A DNA stretch of 64,000 nucleotides, taken from NCBI GenBank assembly GCA_963664465.2, contig CAXXSU010000006.1, positions 256,025-320,024 on the forward strand. Reading direction: 5' to 3'. Below are positions 27,113 through 36,480 of this stretch, in pieces (within the stretch, counting starts at the first letter, position 1; each line of letters starts with the position of its first letter). Under the pieces are notes generated by a model. The model was not told where the DNA came from. It ran no database searches and worked only from the letters and a program-made list of their open reading frames with translations. The DNA comes from CAVOAK01 sp963664465 (GTDB lineage: Bacteria; Pseudomonadota; Alphaproteobacteria; UBA8366; CAVOAK01). A program made the position numbers and the translations under genes.

Positions 27113-27372
27113 ACGACAGTTTGCTCCGGCGTTCTTGACGCGGATTGCCTTGATACAATCCTCCAACACCGCCGCCTCATCGTGACGTTCAGTAGTGCGA
27201 AGAAGTATTGCGTAATTTTGCAGCGTGGAGACCACGTTCGGGTGGCGCGCGCCCTGTTTGCGTTCCCTGATCGCCAGCGAGCGCTCGTAAAGCGGTTCGG
27301 CCTCGTCGTAGCGGCCCTGGGGCGCGGTAAAGTTCGCCCAGGTTGTTGAGCGTCGATGCCGCGCTCGAACAG
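27100..27372 (-). pseudogene. Tetratricopeptide-repeat gene remnant
   Basis: Reading the minus strand gives a TPR pair of the kinesin-light-chain type: STLNNLGELYRA, then after a one-base frameshift QGRYDEAEPLYERSLAIRER and HPNVVSTLQNYAILL. The sequence before and after carries no continued repeats. The remnant lies between the IS5-split endonuclease and mscS, and is too short and broken to be functional. Confidence 0.75.
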
Positions 27373-27477
27373 CAGATCCTCGACCTGCCTCAGCGATAGC
27401 GGATCACCTCGGGAGAACCGTTGAAATAGCGGAACGGATTCTTCAACCAAGGACGCTAAGAGGCGTCGCTCTCCAAA

Positions 27478-28332
27478 TTAACTTAATTTGCTCTGACAGT
27501 GCCCATCGCCAAAATAGACCTTGGTGTGAGGCCACGGAATCTCGATGCCTTCCTCGCCGAACTTTTTCTTGATCCGTTTGCGCAGCTCCCCGGTCAACCC
27601 CCATTGTTCACCCGGTTTGGTGTGGCCGCGAATACAGATGTCAACGCCGTGATCGCCAAGATCGCTAACGCGCATCGCCGACGGGGTCGTGGTCAGATTT
27701 CTACCAAACTCGGGATCGTTCTTAATGTCCTGACAAATCTTGTCAATGACTTGATAGACATGATCAATGTCTTCTTTGTAAGCCACCGTTACAATGAGGT
27801 TGATCCCAGCCCAGTCCCGAGTCTGATTGCTCGCGTGCGGAATCTTACCATTGGGAATGATATGCACGGTGCCGTTTATTTCTCGCAACACTGTACGCCG
27901 CGGGGTAATCAGTTCGACCGAGCCTTCCATTCCCGCAATCACAACCCAATCATCAACCCGATACCAATCCTCCATGAAGATGAAGAAGCCTTGCAGATAA
28001 TCGCGGATGAGGTCTTGTGTAGCAAAGCCTAGTCCAAGGCTTGCAACGCCAAGCGTGGCTATCAGGGGAGTGGTATCTACCTCTAGAACACCGAGCACCA
28101 TAACAAGGCTAATAATCCAGACAATAACGGTAGCCACTTTCGCAATCACGGCCGTTATCATTTGGGCGCGTATATCCGAATCACCGTCTTGTTCGGGCCT
28201 GGCCTGAACTACTCTGGCAATCAGCCTTTTCAGGACGATATTGAGCACGAGCGCCATGGCAATAATGATTGCCATCTTGGCGGCGGTCGCCAACATTGGG
28301 GTTAGCGCAAAGACGAAGTCAGAAGCAAACAT
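27478..28332 (-). CDS. Small-conductance mechanosensitive channel (MscS family)
   Basis: The 284-residue protein has three membrane helices in the first 95 residues, and the third, pore-lining helix reads TLGVASLGLGFATQDLIRDY. The beta domain (FMEDWYRVDDWVVIAGMEGSV, VHIIPNGKIPHASNQTRDW) and the alpha/beta C-terminal cage domain follow. It is expected to gate in response to membrane tension and relieve hypo-osmotic shock. It is a single gene with no evident operon partner and looks intact. Confidence 0.92.
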   Translation of the reverse strand: MFASDFVFALTPMLATAAKMAIIIAMALVLNIVLKRLIARVVQARPEQDGDSDIRAQMITAVIAKVATVIVWIISLVMVLGVLEVDTTPLIATLGVASLGLGFATQDLIRDYLQGFFIFMEDWYRVDDWVVIAGMEGSVELITPRRTVLREINGTVHIIPNGKIPHASNQTRDWAGINLIVTVAYKEDIDHVYQVIDKICQDIKNDPEFGRNLTTTPSAMRVSDLGDHGVDICIRGHTKPGEQWGLTGELRKRIKKKFGEEGIEIPWPHTKVYFGDGHCQSKLS

Positions 28333-28819
28333 GAGGTGCTTTCCTTGGTGTATGCACTGCTACCGAGCAATTGCCGAACCGGAGTGATCTTCACTTTGCA
28401 TCAGCAATGAGCTGTTCATTCGATTTATCGGGATCGCCTGCAATGGTCGGCCCCCGTTAAGTGGTCCGGATTGAATTTTAGTGCATGACCGGTCTTTTTT
28501 CCATCGGACGATGGCTTCGGGGGCTGGCGGTCAGTACACCACGCCAAAAGGTCCGTGAGGGCCTTCTCGCTCTTCATCGCCGTCTTGCCGGTAGGCGTGA
28601 AAAAGCCCACTGTCCCACTTTGGCGGATTCTTCACTCCCTCGGCGGGGCCGTTCGCCGGAAAGGCCATCTGGGACAACCCTAACATCGGGCTGAACTCCG
28701 TGGGCACAAGCTTACCCAGACTCGTCCACTGATTAACGTATGGGGTCCGCTTTGGGTCAGGAGCAGACATTGACCGATACCGCCAGCTATGTCCGCTTTC
28801 AGAGGTAAAGCAGAACTAG
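28333..28819. other. Gene-free stretch with dispersed repeat, copy 5
   Basis: No convincing gene lies between mscS and the IS1380 element. At 28744-28814 there are two units of the dispersed repeat: GGTCCGCTTTGGGTCAGGAGCAGACATT and TATGTCCGCTTTCAGAGGTAAAGCAGA. The short minus-strand frames here encode the artefactual MSAPDPKRT-type peptide that such repeats yield in many alphaproteobacteria. Confidence 0.6.
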
Positions 28820-30417
28820 CCCGCATTATTCACGCTTGGCGGCCGATTTGAGCGAGGCGAGCGGTATCGGCCGGGTTGACGGCGGCTTTCGGGGCGGGTT
28901 TTCGTTACGGGTTGGAGATTGACGTTCGAGGTTCATCCGGCGGCACGCGCCGCTAGGATCAGGGGCCTTGTGCGGCGATGGAGGCGGCCATCGCGATCAG
29001 GGCGTTGCGATATGGGTAGGCCGAGGGCAGGGCGATCTTGATGCGAGTGTTGAGCTCCTCGATGCGCACGGCGATCTTGAGGAATGCCCGTCGTAGCGTC
29101 TCGAACGTCGCGGTGCGCCACGGCGAGCGGCGGGGCGCGGTCCGGCGCAACTGATGCAGCAGCCAATAGGCGGCGGTGTGCAGGAACAGCCGGAACTGGT
29201 TGGCTTCCCATCGGTGACACGAGGTGCGGTCGGATTTGGTGTAGAGCTTGTGCTCCTTGATCATGTTTTCCATCCGGCCACGGGCGCAATAGACCCTCTC
29301 GTAGAGCAATTTGGCGCGGCCCGGCAGGTTGGTGACGACGAAGCGGACATCCGTCCCCCTTGCGGTGGCCTCGACGCGGGCAACGACCTTGCGCTCGCGT
29401 GACCAGCTTTTGGCCTGGTAGCCGGTCTGGAAGAAACGGCGCACCTTGTCCTTGCCTGATTGCACCCGGCGCAGCGCCGCGTCCTCGCACCACGGCTGGC
29501 CGATCTCGCTCAGCCGGGCGTTGCCGGGAAGCCCGAGAATGTAGCCGTGGCCCTGATCCTCCAGCAGGTCCATGACCTCGGGCGTGCCGTAATGGCCGTC
29601 GCCACGCACCGCGATCTCGACCCGGGGCCAATGGCGCCGGATGCGGCCGATGACGTGGCGCAAGACCCGCGCCGCCTCGTCACCAGATGGCCGCTTGCCC
29701 GGACGCAGCAGCGACAGCACCGGCTTGGCGGTCGCCGCGTCGAAGATGTGGATGGGCTGAAAGCAGTACTCGTCGTAATGGGCGTTGAACAGTGCCAGTT
29801 GCTGGCCGCCGTGGACGGCATCAGGGGTATCGTCAATGTCGAGCACGATGCGTTGGGGCACGCGCTCGAAGCTGTCGCAAAACAGATCGATCATCGTCAG
29901 CCCCATGCGCGCCAGTTCGCGCCATGATGGGGCGTTCTCGAGCCTGGACAAGGTCGGCTGCGACATCAGATCGCGACCGCTCTCGGGCAGGCGACCACAG
30001 GCCAGCTTGAACGCCGGATCGAAGCGCAGCACGTCGAGGTCGTCGCAATCCTCGTATCCGCAGGCGATGGCGAACATGCGCGCCCCGATCATGTCGGCGT
30101 ATGAGTGGGTGGTGCTCGCTGGATCGCGCGCATCGGACAGGCAACCGGCTAGGCGCGCGGCAAGGCCGAGACGCTTCTCGATCTCGCGCAGCACCAGCAC
30201 GCCGCCGTCCGACGACAGCCGGCCGCCGGCGAACCGGACGCACAGTTCCTTGTTCTCGACGGGTGACAGTCCGGGGAGATAGGCGGTAATCTCATCCATG
30301 GTGAGCCGGGTTTCCCTGTTGCCGTATGGTCTTGGCCAGACACCAGAATCATACGGAATCTCAACAGTTTAATCCACGCTCACCACTTCTTTCACGCCGT
30401 GCCGTGAATAATCCGGG
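28820..30417 (-). mobile_element. IS1380-family element, copy 1
   Basis: This 1598-bp element has ends CCCGCATTATTCACG (left) and, inward from the right, CCCGGATTATTCACG, and a CTAG target duplication at 28816-28819 and 30418-30421. The right duplication coincides with the stop codon of the cyclic-nucleotide-binding protein gene. An identically sized copy lies in the opposite orientation at 38907-40504. Confidence 0.95.
28959..30299 (-). CDS. IS1380-family DDE transposase, copy 1
   Basis: The 446-residue protein has the IS1380 N-terminus (ELCVRFAGGRLSSDGGVLVL). The catalytic residues lie in RIVLDIDDTPDAVHG, EIAVRGDGHYGTPEV and CARGRMENMIKEHK. The C-terminal part (RWEANQFRLFLHTAAYWLLH) is typical of the family. 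The protein is identical, residue for residue, to the one in copy 2, so one copy arose very recently. Confidence 0.95.
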   Translation of the reverse strand: MDEITAYLPGLSPVENKELCVRFAGGRLSSDGGVLVLREIEKRLGLAARLAGCLSDARDPASTTHSYADMIGARMFAIACGYEDCDDLDVLRFDPAFKLACGRLPESGRDLMSQPTLSRLENAPSWRELARMGLTMIDLFCDSFERVPQRIVLDIDDTPDAVHGGQQLALFNAHYDEYCFQPIHIFDAATAKPVLSLLRPGKRPSGDEAARVLRHVIGRIRRHWPRVEIAVRGDGHYGTPEVMDLLEDQGHGYILGLPGNARLSEIGQPWCEDAALRRVQSGKDKVRRFFQTGYQAKSWSRERKVVARVEATARGTDVRFVVTNLPGRAKLLYERVYCARGRMENMIKEHKLYTKSDRTSCHRWEANQFRLFLHTAAYWLLHQLRRTAPRRSPWRTATFETLRRAFLKIAVRIEELNTRIKIALPSAYPYRNALIAMAASIAAQGP

Positions 30418-31056
30418 CTAGGTCAAGAGGGCTTGGGCACGTGCATCAGCCTCTTGCCAGTTTTTCAATAACCTCTGAACGATGATGCGCGTCAGAAACA
30501 TTCCGAACCGAGGGTTCTGGTAAAACAGCTGGATCATCGCGTCGTTGCTGAGCGAGTAAAGCTCGCAGTCGGTTTCGCAGATAGCCGTGCAAGTGCGTCG
30601 ATTATTGGGCGTGAAGGCCGCGATCTCGCCGAGCACATCCACCGCACCGCAACGCACGTCTATTTCGTCCAGCCGAACGGTGCCAGACTTGATCACGATC
30701 ATCCGATCTGGCGCGTCTTCTATCCGGAATAGGACAGATCCTGCAGCTTCTCGTTTCTCCTTCATGTAGGGAATCAGCGGATCGAGGTTGCTCGTTTGGC
30801 TGGCGGCCTCACGGATCTCGCGGATGAGCCTAATCATCTGGATCATCCTATAAACGTTCAGGGGCAACAACAAAGTATGCAATATCAGCGTTGGGTAGCT
30901 GGAGACCAGAAGCCCGAAGGCCATGAATCCGACGTTGCCGGCAACGGCACCTATGCGCAGCGGGATCATGGTCTTCTGGTACAGGCCCCATACCGTCACG
31001 GCCCCCCCTAAATATCCGACCAAGTCGACGTAAGGTATGTTTTCCGCGAACGACAT
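30418..31056 (-). CDS. Membrane protein with C-terminal cyclic nucleotide-binding domain
   Basis: From ATG 31056, with an AGGAGG ribosome binding site, the protein is 212 residues. Three hydrophobic segments in the first 85 residues (LVGYLGGAVTVWGLY, GNVGFMAFGLLVSSYPTLIL) resemble small YgjV-like membrane modules. A CAP/CNB-like beta barrel follows (MIVIKSGTVRLDEIDVRCG, DVLGEIAAFTPNNRRTCTAIC), about residues 110-200. The cAMP-pocket Arg motif is not clearly conserved (FTPNNRRTCT), so ligand binding is uncertain. The stop codon lies within the target duplication of the IS1380 element. Confidence 0.75.
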   Translation of the reverse strand: MSFAENIPYVDLVGYLGGAVTVWGLYQKTMIPLRIGAVAGNVGFMAFGLLVSSYPTLILHTLLLPLNVYRMIQMIRLIREIREAASQTSNLDPLIPYMKEKREAAGSVLFRIEDAPDRMIVIKSGTVRLDEIDVRCGAVDVLGEIAAFTPNNRRTCTAICETDCELYSLSNDAMIQLFYQNPRFGMFLTRIIVQRLLKNWQEADARAQALLT

Positions 31057-31240
31057 CACCTTCCTCCTATTTGGAAAAGGATACCATGGATGGGCGAGGA
31101 ATTATTATCGAGGTCGGGCCGCCGTCGCAGGTCGGTGTTCTCTTTCAGCTTTTGCCGCCATTGCGGCATTTATGACATGCCCACTTGTGAAAGAACTCCG
31201 ACCATATGTGGCAGATGTATATATGTCCGCACTTGACGGC

Positions 31241-32460
31241 GATCTCAATGGGTCGACGCAACACTTTATCTTGAACGAAGAGATGGAGTGTATGCAGATG
31301 ACGCGAAGAAATGGTCGAGGGTTCAGTTCGGCAGAGAAGACGGAGCTTTGGGACCGCTGGCAACGCGGGGAGTCGTTGAAGGCGATTGGTCGGGTGTTTG
31401 GTAAGCCGTCGTCGTCGATTTATTTCCAACTATCGCCGCACGGCGGGATCCGGCCTTCGCCACGACGGCGCTCGCGGCTGGCGTTGAGCCTATGGGAACG
31501 CGAGGAGATCTCACGGGGGATCGTGGCCCGGCACTCGATCCGATCGATGGCGTTGTTGCTGAGCCGGTCGCCCTCGACGGTGAGCCGGGAAGTTCGCCGC
31601 AATGGCGGTTATGATCAGTATCGTGCCGCGCTTGCCGATGACATGGCCTGGGCTCGAGCGCGACGCCCGAAGCGATGTAAGCTGGCACTGAGTTCGGGGA
31701 TGCGGCGGGTGGTGGCGATGAAGCTCGGGTTGAACTGGTCACCGGAGCAGATCGCCGGATGGCTCAAGCGAGCGCATCCAGGAGCTGGGTCTTATCAGGT
31801 GTCTCACGAGACGATCTATCGCAGTTTGTTTGTTCAAGCCCGCGGTGTGCTTAAGAAGGAGCTGCTTCAGCATCTTCGATCGAAGCGTACGATCCGACGC
31901 TCGAAAGAGGCGCGCCGGAAAGGCGTTGGCCGGGGTCAAATCACGGACATGGTGTCGATCCGTGAGCGCCCGGCCTCGGTCGAAGATCGGGCGGTGCCGG
32001 GTCACTGGGAAGGTGATCTGTTGTCGGGATCGAAGAACAGCTACATCGCGACCCTGGTCGAACGTCAAACGCGTTACGTGATGTTGGTAAAGGTTGCCAA
32101 CAAGGAAACCCTGACAGTGGTATCCGCGCTCATCAGGCAGGCGAGGAAGCTGCCGACCGAGCTCTACAAGTCCCTGACCTGGGACCGGGGCAAGGAACTC
32201 GCGGACCATCGCCGGTTCAGCCTGGCGACCGACATCGATGTCTACTTCTGTGATCCGCAAAGCCCGTGGCCGGGGTTCCAATGAGAACACTAATGGCCTG
32301 CTCAGACAGTACTTCCCCAAAGGCACCGACGTGTCGGTATACTCGCAGGCTCATCTGAACAAAGTGGCGCGTCTGCTCAACGAACGGCCACGCAAAACCT
32401 TGGGGTTTGAAACACCGGCAGAGAGATTCAACGCTTGTGTTGCATCGACCGGTTGAGATC
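31241..32460 (+). mobile_element. IS30-family element, copy A
   Basis: The inverted ends are GATCTCAATGGGTCGACGCA at the left and, inward from the right, GATCTCAACCGGTCGATGCA. It carries one transposase gene with a frameshift. The flanks are the two arms of a dispersed repeat (ATGTCCGCACTTGACGG before, CCCAACGCGGACATT after), so the element landed in the loop of such a palindrome. No clear target duplication is seen. Confidence 0.85.
31283..32456 (+). pseudogene. IS30-family transposase, frameshifted
   Basis: The first frame (31283-32284) encodes an HTH (ELWDRWQRGESLKAIGRVFG), the regulatory HTH LLSRSPSTVSREVRRNGGY and DDE residues (PGHWEGDLLSGSKNS, LTWDRGKELADHRRF). At about 32265 the expected SPWQRGSNENTNG is broken: two bases seem lost after TGGC, and the remainder (NENTNGLLRQYFPKGTD ... 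RPRKTLGFETPAERFN) continues in another frame to 32456. The last catalytic Glu (NEN motif) is thus out of frame. Unless this is a sequencing error, the transposase is inactive. Confidence 0.88.
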
Positions 32461-32718
32461 AGCCACCCAACGCGGACATTGATCGGGCAGTGCCGCATTT
32501 TGCGTTGCACAAACTCCGCGCTATCTTGAGATCTAGGATCTGACTGGTTTGCATAGGTCAGCGGAATGTGGGATCGACTTGGGACGCAGAACGTCGACCG
32601 TATGCCGGGATGGGTTTAACGTTGCGCAATGACCATCGGCGATGGTTGACCGGTTAGGCACACGAAAACTTCGGCGCGGCGCGCGACTCTGGCAAAGGGA
32701 GGATGACATGGCCAAAAA

Positions 32719-33717
32719 ATGAAAACGGACTGGGGTGTATCCGAGGAAGCAGCGCGTGTGCATCGCGAGGCCATCGTGTGGGACAACACGCTGCCAATTA
32801 CCGCCGGAAACATAGCGGTAAACCGCGAAAAATATATGCCGCGCTTGAAAGCATCGGGTTACGACGTGGTCTCGTTAACTCTCGGCGGCGACCGTGACAA
32901 GATGCCGGAATCGATCACGAGGATAGCGAAGGAGCGAGCCTATTTTCTGGCGCGCGCCGACAAATTTGTGCTCGTCGAGACGGTGCAGGATATCGAGCGT
33001 GAAAAGCGTGAGGACAAGCTCGGTATCATTTTCCATTTCCAGGGCACCAACCCGGTCAACACCGACATCAACATGGTGGAGACGTACTATCAGCTCGGCA
33101 TCCGCCACATGCTGATGGCATACAATCTACGCAACGCCGTCGGGGACGGCTGCAAGGAGCGCACCGACGCAGGCCTATCGCGCTTCGGCGTGCAGCTGGT
33201 GGAGGAGATGAACCGTGTCGGCATGGTCGTTGATTGCACTCACACCGGCCACAAGACCAGCATGGAGGCGATGGAGGTTTCCAACGTACCTGTTGTGTTC
33301 AGCCACGCCAACCCGAAAGCGCTGAAGGAGCATCCCCGCAACATCGCCGACGACCAGATCAAGGCCTGTGCCAAATCGGGCGGCGTGATCGGCGTCAATG
33401 GTGTAGGAATCTTCCTCGGCGACAACGACGGCTCGACGGAGAACCAAATCCGCCACGTGGACTACCTAGTCCAGATGGTGGGTCCGGATCATGTGGGTTT
33501 CGCGCTTGACTGGGTGATTTACTCTGCAAGCAGCACACCGAGTGCATGGAACCCACCGGCGCCGGGCGACGTGCCGTGGCCTGATATCAAACACGTTGAA
33601 CCAGAACAAATGCCGGCCTTCACCGAAGGCCTTCTGAAAAAGGGCTACGAGGAAACAGACGTCAGCAACATTCTCGGCGGCAATTGGCTAAGGATCGCCA
33701 CGCAAGTCTGGAAATAG
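32719..33717 (+). CDS. M19 (membrane dipeptidase-like) family protein, divergent metal site, paralog A
   Basis: The 332-residue protein has the M19 TIM-barrel pattern: the His pair in VDCTHTGHK and VVFSHANPKAL and the Asp in HVGFALDWVIY. However, the usual DGHND metal motif reads VWDNTLP at about residues 20-26 (His to Asp, Asp to Thr), and the bridging Glu of the EG motif is Gln108 in FHFQGTNPV. Canonical M19 enzymes use two zinc ions to cleave dipeptides; this one probably has at most one metal or a different chemistry. GGGAGG precedes the start by about 17 bases. A paralog with the same changes lies convergently downstream. Confidence 0.82.
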   Translation: MKTDWGVSEEAARVHREAIVWDNTLPITAGNIAVNREKYMPRLKASGYDVVSLTLGGDRDKMPESITRIAKERAYFLARADKFVLVETVQDIEREKREDKLGIIFHFQGTNPVNTDINMVETYYQLGIRHMLMAYNLRNAVGDGCKERTDAGLSRFGVQLVEEMNRVGMVVDCTHTGHKTSMEAMEVSNVPVVFSHANPKALKEHPRNIADDQIKACAKSGGVIGVNGVGIFLGDNDGSTENQIRHVDYLVQMVGPDHVGFALDWVIYSASSTPSAWNPPAPGDVPWPDIKHVEPEQMPAFTEGLLKKGYEETDVSNILGGNWLRIATQVWK

Positions 33718-33897
33718 CTACCCGTTACACACCCACCAACGGACGGCGGCACTGACCGAGAGTACAGCCGGCTTCTTTTGCAATGCAGCTGCCCAACAGC
33801 TGCGAGCGACTGAACACGCTGCCTCAGGCGAGCGTATAGAGGATGAAGGCGTTTAGGTTCAATTACTATGGGCCTCACCCTTGAAACGAATGTTTTA

Positions 33898-33970
33898 CGT
33901 CCGCTGCTGGCTATGAGCGGACTATCTTCCTGAGCTGGGATATCGTCCGCTCCTGACCTAAAGCGGACGT
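33898..33970. repeat. Dispersed TGTCCGCTT/AAGCGGACA-type repeat, copy 6
   Basis: Two units in tandem: ACGTCCGCTGCTGGCTATGAGCGGAC and TCGTCCGCTCCTGACCTAAAGCGGACGT. They lie between the two convergent M19 genes and may serve as a bidirectional terminator. The rest of 33718-34017 shows no gene. Confidence 0.8.
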
Positions 33971-34017
33971 ATGAGGTCTCAAGTCGCGTCGTGTCGCTCA
34001 AGGAGACGCTTGCCGAG

Positions 34018-35121
34018 TCATTTCCACACCTGCCTGGCGACCCGCATGATGTTCTCGCCGAGAATGCCGCGCACTTCGGTCTCGCTGAAACCGTGCTTGA
34101 GCAACTGCTCGGTCAGTTCCGGGAAGTCCTGGGGTCCGACATAGTAGCAATCGTCCCAGTCGGGTCCCACGGTCTTGCCGCCAGACGCCTTCAGGTATGC
34201 CGTCAGATGCACGTCCATCGGATTGAAGCGCGCCATCTGGTTCGCGGGCCGGTTGGGGATCGAAGGGTCCGGCAGCGTGCCCGTGCGCTGCTCGAACTCG
34301 CCGCGCTCCCCTCGTACATCGGCGACGTAGTCCGTACCGATCCCGACACACTCAGGACCGACGAGTTCCGCCACATAGGCCATGTGTTTGACCATCATTC
34401 CGATCAGGTCGTTATCCATGCCAAGAAAGATGTCGACGCCGTTGACGCAGATCACGCCGCCGGACTTTGCACAGGCCTTGATCTGGTCGTCTTTGATGTT
34501 GCGCGGAATGTCCCAGAGAGCGGATGCGTTGGAGTGCGAAAAGATGACGGGCTCCGTTGAAACCTCGAACATGTCCATGGTCGTTCGATGACCGGTGTGG
34601 GTGGCATCGACGATCATGCCGACGCGGTTCATCTCCTCGACCAGCGCGACGCCGAACCGGCTTAGGCCGTCGTCGGTTCGTTCCGTGCAGCCATCCCCCA
34701 CTAGGTTCTTGCAGTTATACGCCATCAGCATGTGGCGAATGCCGAGTGCGTGGTAGGTCTCCACCAAATTGAGGTCGCCCTCGATGGGCCCCGTGCCCTG
34801 GAAGTGGAAGACAATCGCGAGCTTGCCGTCGTGTTTTGCCGTTTCTACGTCGTCAAAGCTGTTCACGAGGACGAACTTATCGGGGTTGGCGAGGAAGTAC
34901 GCGCGTTCATGGGCGATCGCCACGACCGCTTCTTCCAATCCCTGCCAGTCGCCGGCGATCGTGAGCGATGCCAGGGTGATACCGTGCGCGGCAGCGCGTT
35001 CGAGCGTACCGAGCTTTGCGTCCAAATTGCGTTCGCGCCCGCCCCAAGGCAACGTCATGTCCCATACATCTGCGTCACCGTGCAGGTGTGCGGCTTCCGT
35101 CGACACGTTCCAATCGGTCAT
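34018..35121 (-). CDS. M19 (membrane dipeptidase-like) family protein, divergent metal site, paralog B
   Basis: The 367-residue protein is closely related to paralog A over its whole length (GIRHMLMAYNCKNLVGDGCTERTDDGLSRFG against GIRHMLMAYNLRNAVGDGC in A, shown in part). It has the same substitutions: VWDMTLP in place of DGHND and FHFQGTGPI in place of the Glu motif. The later ligands remain (VDATHTGHR, VIFSHSNAS, CVGIGTDYVADV). It is about 35 residues longer than A, with an insert near residues 275-315. AGGGAGGACCCT precedes the ATG. The gene is followed upstream (35122-35439) by 318 bases with nothing recognisable. Confidence 0.82.
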   Translation of the reverse strand: MTDWNVSTEAAHLHGDADVWDMTLPWGGRERNLDAKLGTLERAAAHGITLASLTIAGDWQGLEEAVVAIAHERAYFLANPDKFVLVNSFDDVETAKHDGKLAIVFHFQGTGPIEGDLNLVETYHALGIRHMLMAYNCKNLVGDGCTERTDDGLSRFGVALVEEMNRVGMIVDATHTGHRTTMDMFEVSTEPVIFSHSNASALWDIPRNIKDDQIKACAKSGGVICVNGVDIFLGMDNDLIGMMVKHMAYVAELVGPECVGIGTDYVADVRGERGEFEQRTGTLPDPSIPNRPANQMARFNPMDVHLTAYLKASGGKTVGPDWDDCYYVGPQDFPELTEQLLKHGFSETEVRGILGENIMRVARQVWK

Positions 35122-35439
35122 AGGGTCCTCCCTTGCCTCACAATCGGTCGGGCTTCGCCGGGAGTAGCCGCAGACTAGTTTCGCAGGCGTTGCGCGCTAT
35201 TGAGGCGGCCCGTTTTGGGCGGTGTGCGGCCAGTCGATGCCAGCGGAACACCACCTGCCTCGGAGTGTAGCACAGCGGCGTATGACAAGGTTAATTCGCC
35301 CGCGAAGTCCAAATGCCGGGCGCAACATACGTAGCTCGGTTGGCAGCCGCCTTCGCGGCTTCAGCCCGGCTCTGGCTGAATTCAGCAGCGTAGCAGGGCA
35401 GCCGATTGTCGCCCTCGGCGCCAATTTGGACGTTAGCCG
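35122..35439. other. Gene-free stretch between M19 paralog B and the Rieske gene
   Basis: No frame here shows family similarity or a supported start. It presumably contains the promoter for M19 paralog B and the transcript end of the oxygenase gene. I see no strong hairpin or repeat. Confidence 0.4.
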
Positions 35440-36480
35440 TTATTCGGCGGCGGCGGCGATCTCTTGCTCGAGCGCGATTAGCTTGTCCAGGACCCGGCGA
35501 AAGCGGAAGGGCGCCGCATCGATGGCCAAATCGATATTGGGCGTTGCTTTATTCCTCATGCCCTTGTAGACGGCGTTCAAGACTTCGAGGTCCTCTTCGA
35601 ACGCAGCCCGCGCACCCTCTGCGGCCATCTGGTTGAGCTTTTCGTTGTCTGGGTGCTTATTGCGGTGAAGCATCCAGTGATAGCGGGTCGCGTGTTCGTC
35701 GATCGGCGTCAAGAAGTGATAGGCCACCTCGATTGACGCATCGTCAGGTAACTCCTTGCCAACACCGCCTGTGCCCGCCGGCGTGAAGATCGACTTATTC
35801 AGTGCATATGAGGGGAAACACACTTCGTAATACTGCAGCCGGTCGCACTTGCCGTCGAAGTCAAAGACCTTGCCGTAGAGTGGCGGTGGATCCTGATCCA
35901 TGATCCAGCGTTGAACCACAGCGCCTTCCTCGGTCACCTTGATGTTGAGCCGCTCGTCCTCCGTGCCGGCGCCCGCGAACGAGGTGCGGTGCACCCAGGC
36001 CACATGGGAGGGATCAAGCAGGTTGTCCGTCAGGTACAGATAGTTGCAGTCGCAAGTCATCGCGTCGCCGCCGACCAGCTTCCAGGCGGGGTTGTCGGCA
36101 TTCTCGATCTGGAGGATCTTGCTTTCGTCCGCCAGCGCCGGATCGCCCGTCCAGATCCACACCAGTCCCCACTTGTCGGCAACCGGGTAGCTGCGCACCC
36201 GCGCTCCCTGCGGGATCTGGCCCTCCTGGGTCGGCGAGGCAACACAAGCCCCCGAACAGTCGAATGTCAGCCCGTGGTAGCCGCATTCCACGGTGTCGTC
36301 GATAATCCGGCCCATGGAAAGCGGCAGCTTGCGATGCGGGCAGGCGTCTTCGAGCGCGACCGGTGCGCCCGATACCGTGCGATAGAAGACGATATCCTCG
36401 TCAAGTATCTTGAGATGCTTCAGCGACCGGTCGATTTCCCGACTGGTGGCCGCTACGTACCAGGTGTTGCGTAAATACAT
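35440..36480 (-). CDS. Rieske non-heme iron oxygenase, VanA-like alpha subunit
   Basis: The 346-residue protein begins with the typical MYLRNTWYVAATSREID. The Rieske [2Fe-2S] ligands are C-x-H...C-x2-H in ACPHRKLPLS and VECGYHGLTFD (about residues 47-69). The mononuclear iron site is DNLLDPSHVAWVHRTSF (about residue 155). The family includes vanillate O-demethylase oxygenase and related demethylases that need a separate FMN/[2Fe-2S] reductase; no reductase gene is visible nearby. The substrate is unknown. It looks intact. Confidence 0.9.
   Translation of the reverse strand: MYLRNTWYVAATSREIDRSLKHLKILDEDIVFYRTVSGAPVALEDACPHRKLPLSMGRIIDDTVECGYHGLTFDCSGACVASPTQEGQIPQGARVRSYPVADKWGLVWIWTGDPALADESKILQIENADNPAWKLVGGDAMTCDCNYLYLTDNLLDPSHVAWVHRTSFAGAGTEDERLNIKVTEEGAVVQRWIMDQDPPPLYGKVFDFDGKCDRLQYYEVCFPSYALNKSIFTPAGTGGVGKELPDDASIEVAYHFLTPIDEHATRYHWMLHRNKHPDNEKLNQMAAEGARAAFEEDLEVLNAVYKGMRNKATPNIDLAIDAAPFRFRRVLDKLIALEQEIAAAAE

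Noticed and set aside
28531..28770. A small minus-strand frame beginning MSAPDPKRT
   Set aside because: This is the typical artefact peptide from the dispersed TGTCCGCTT repeat, not a real gene.
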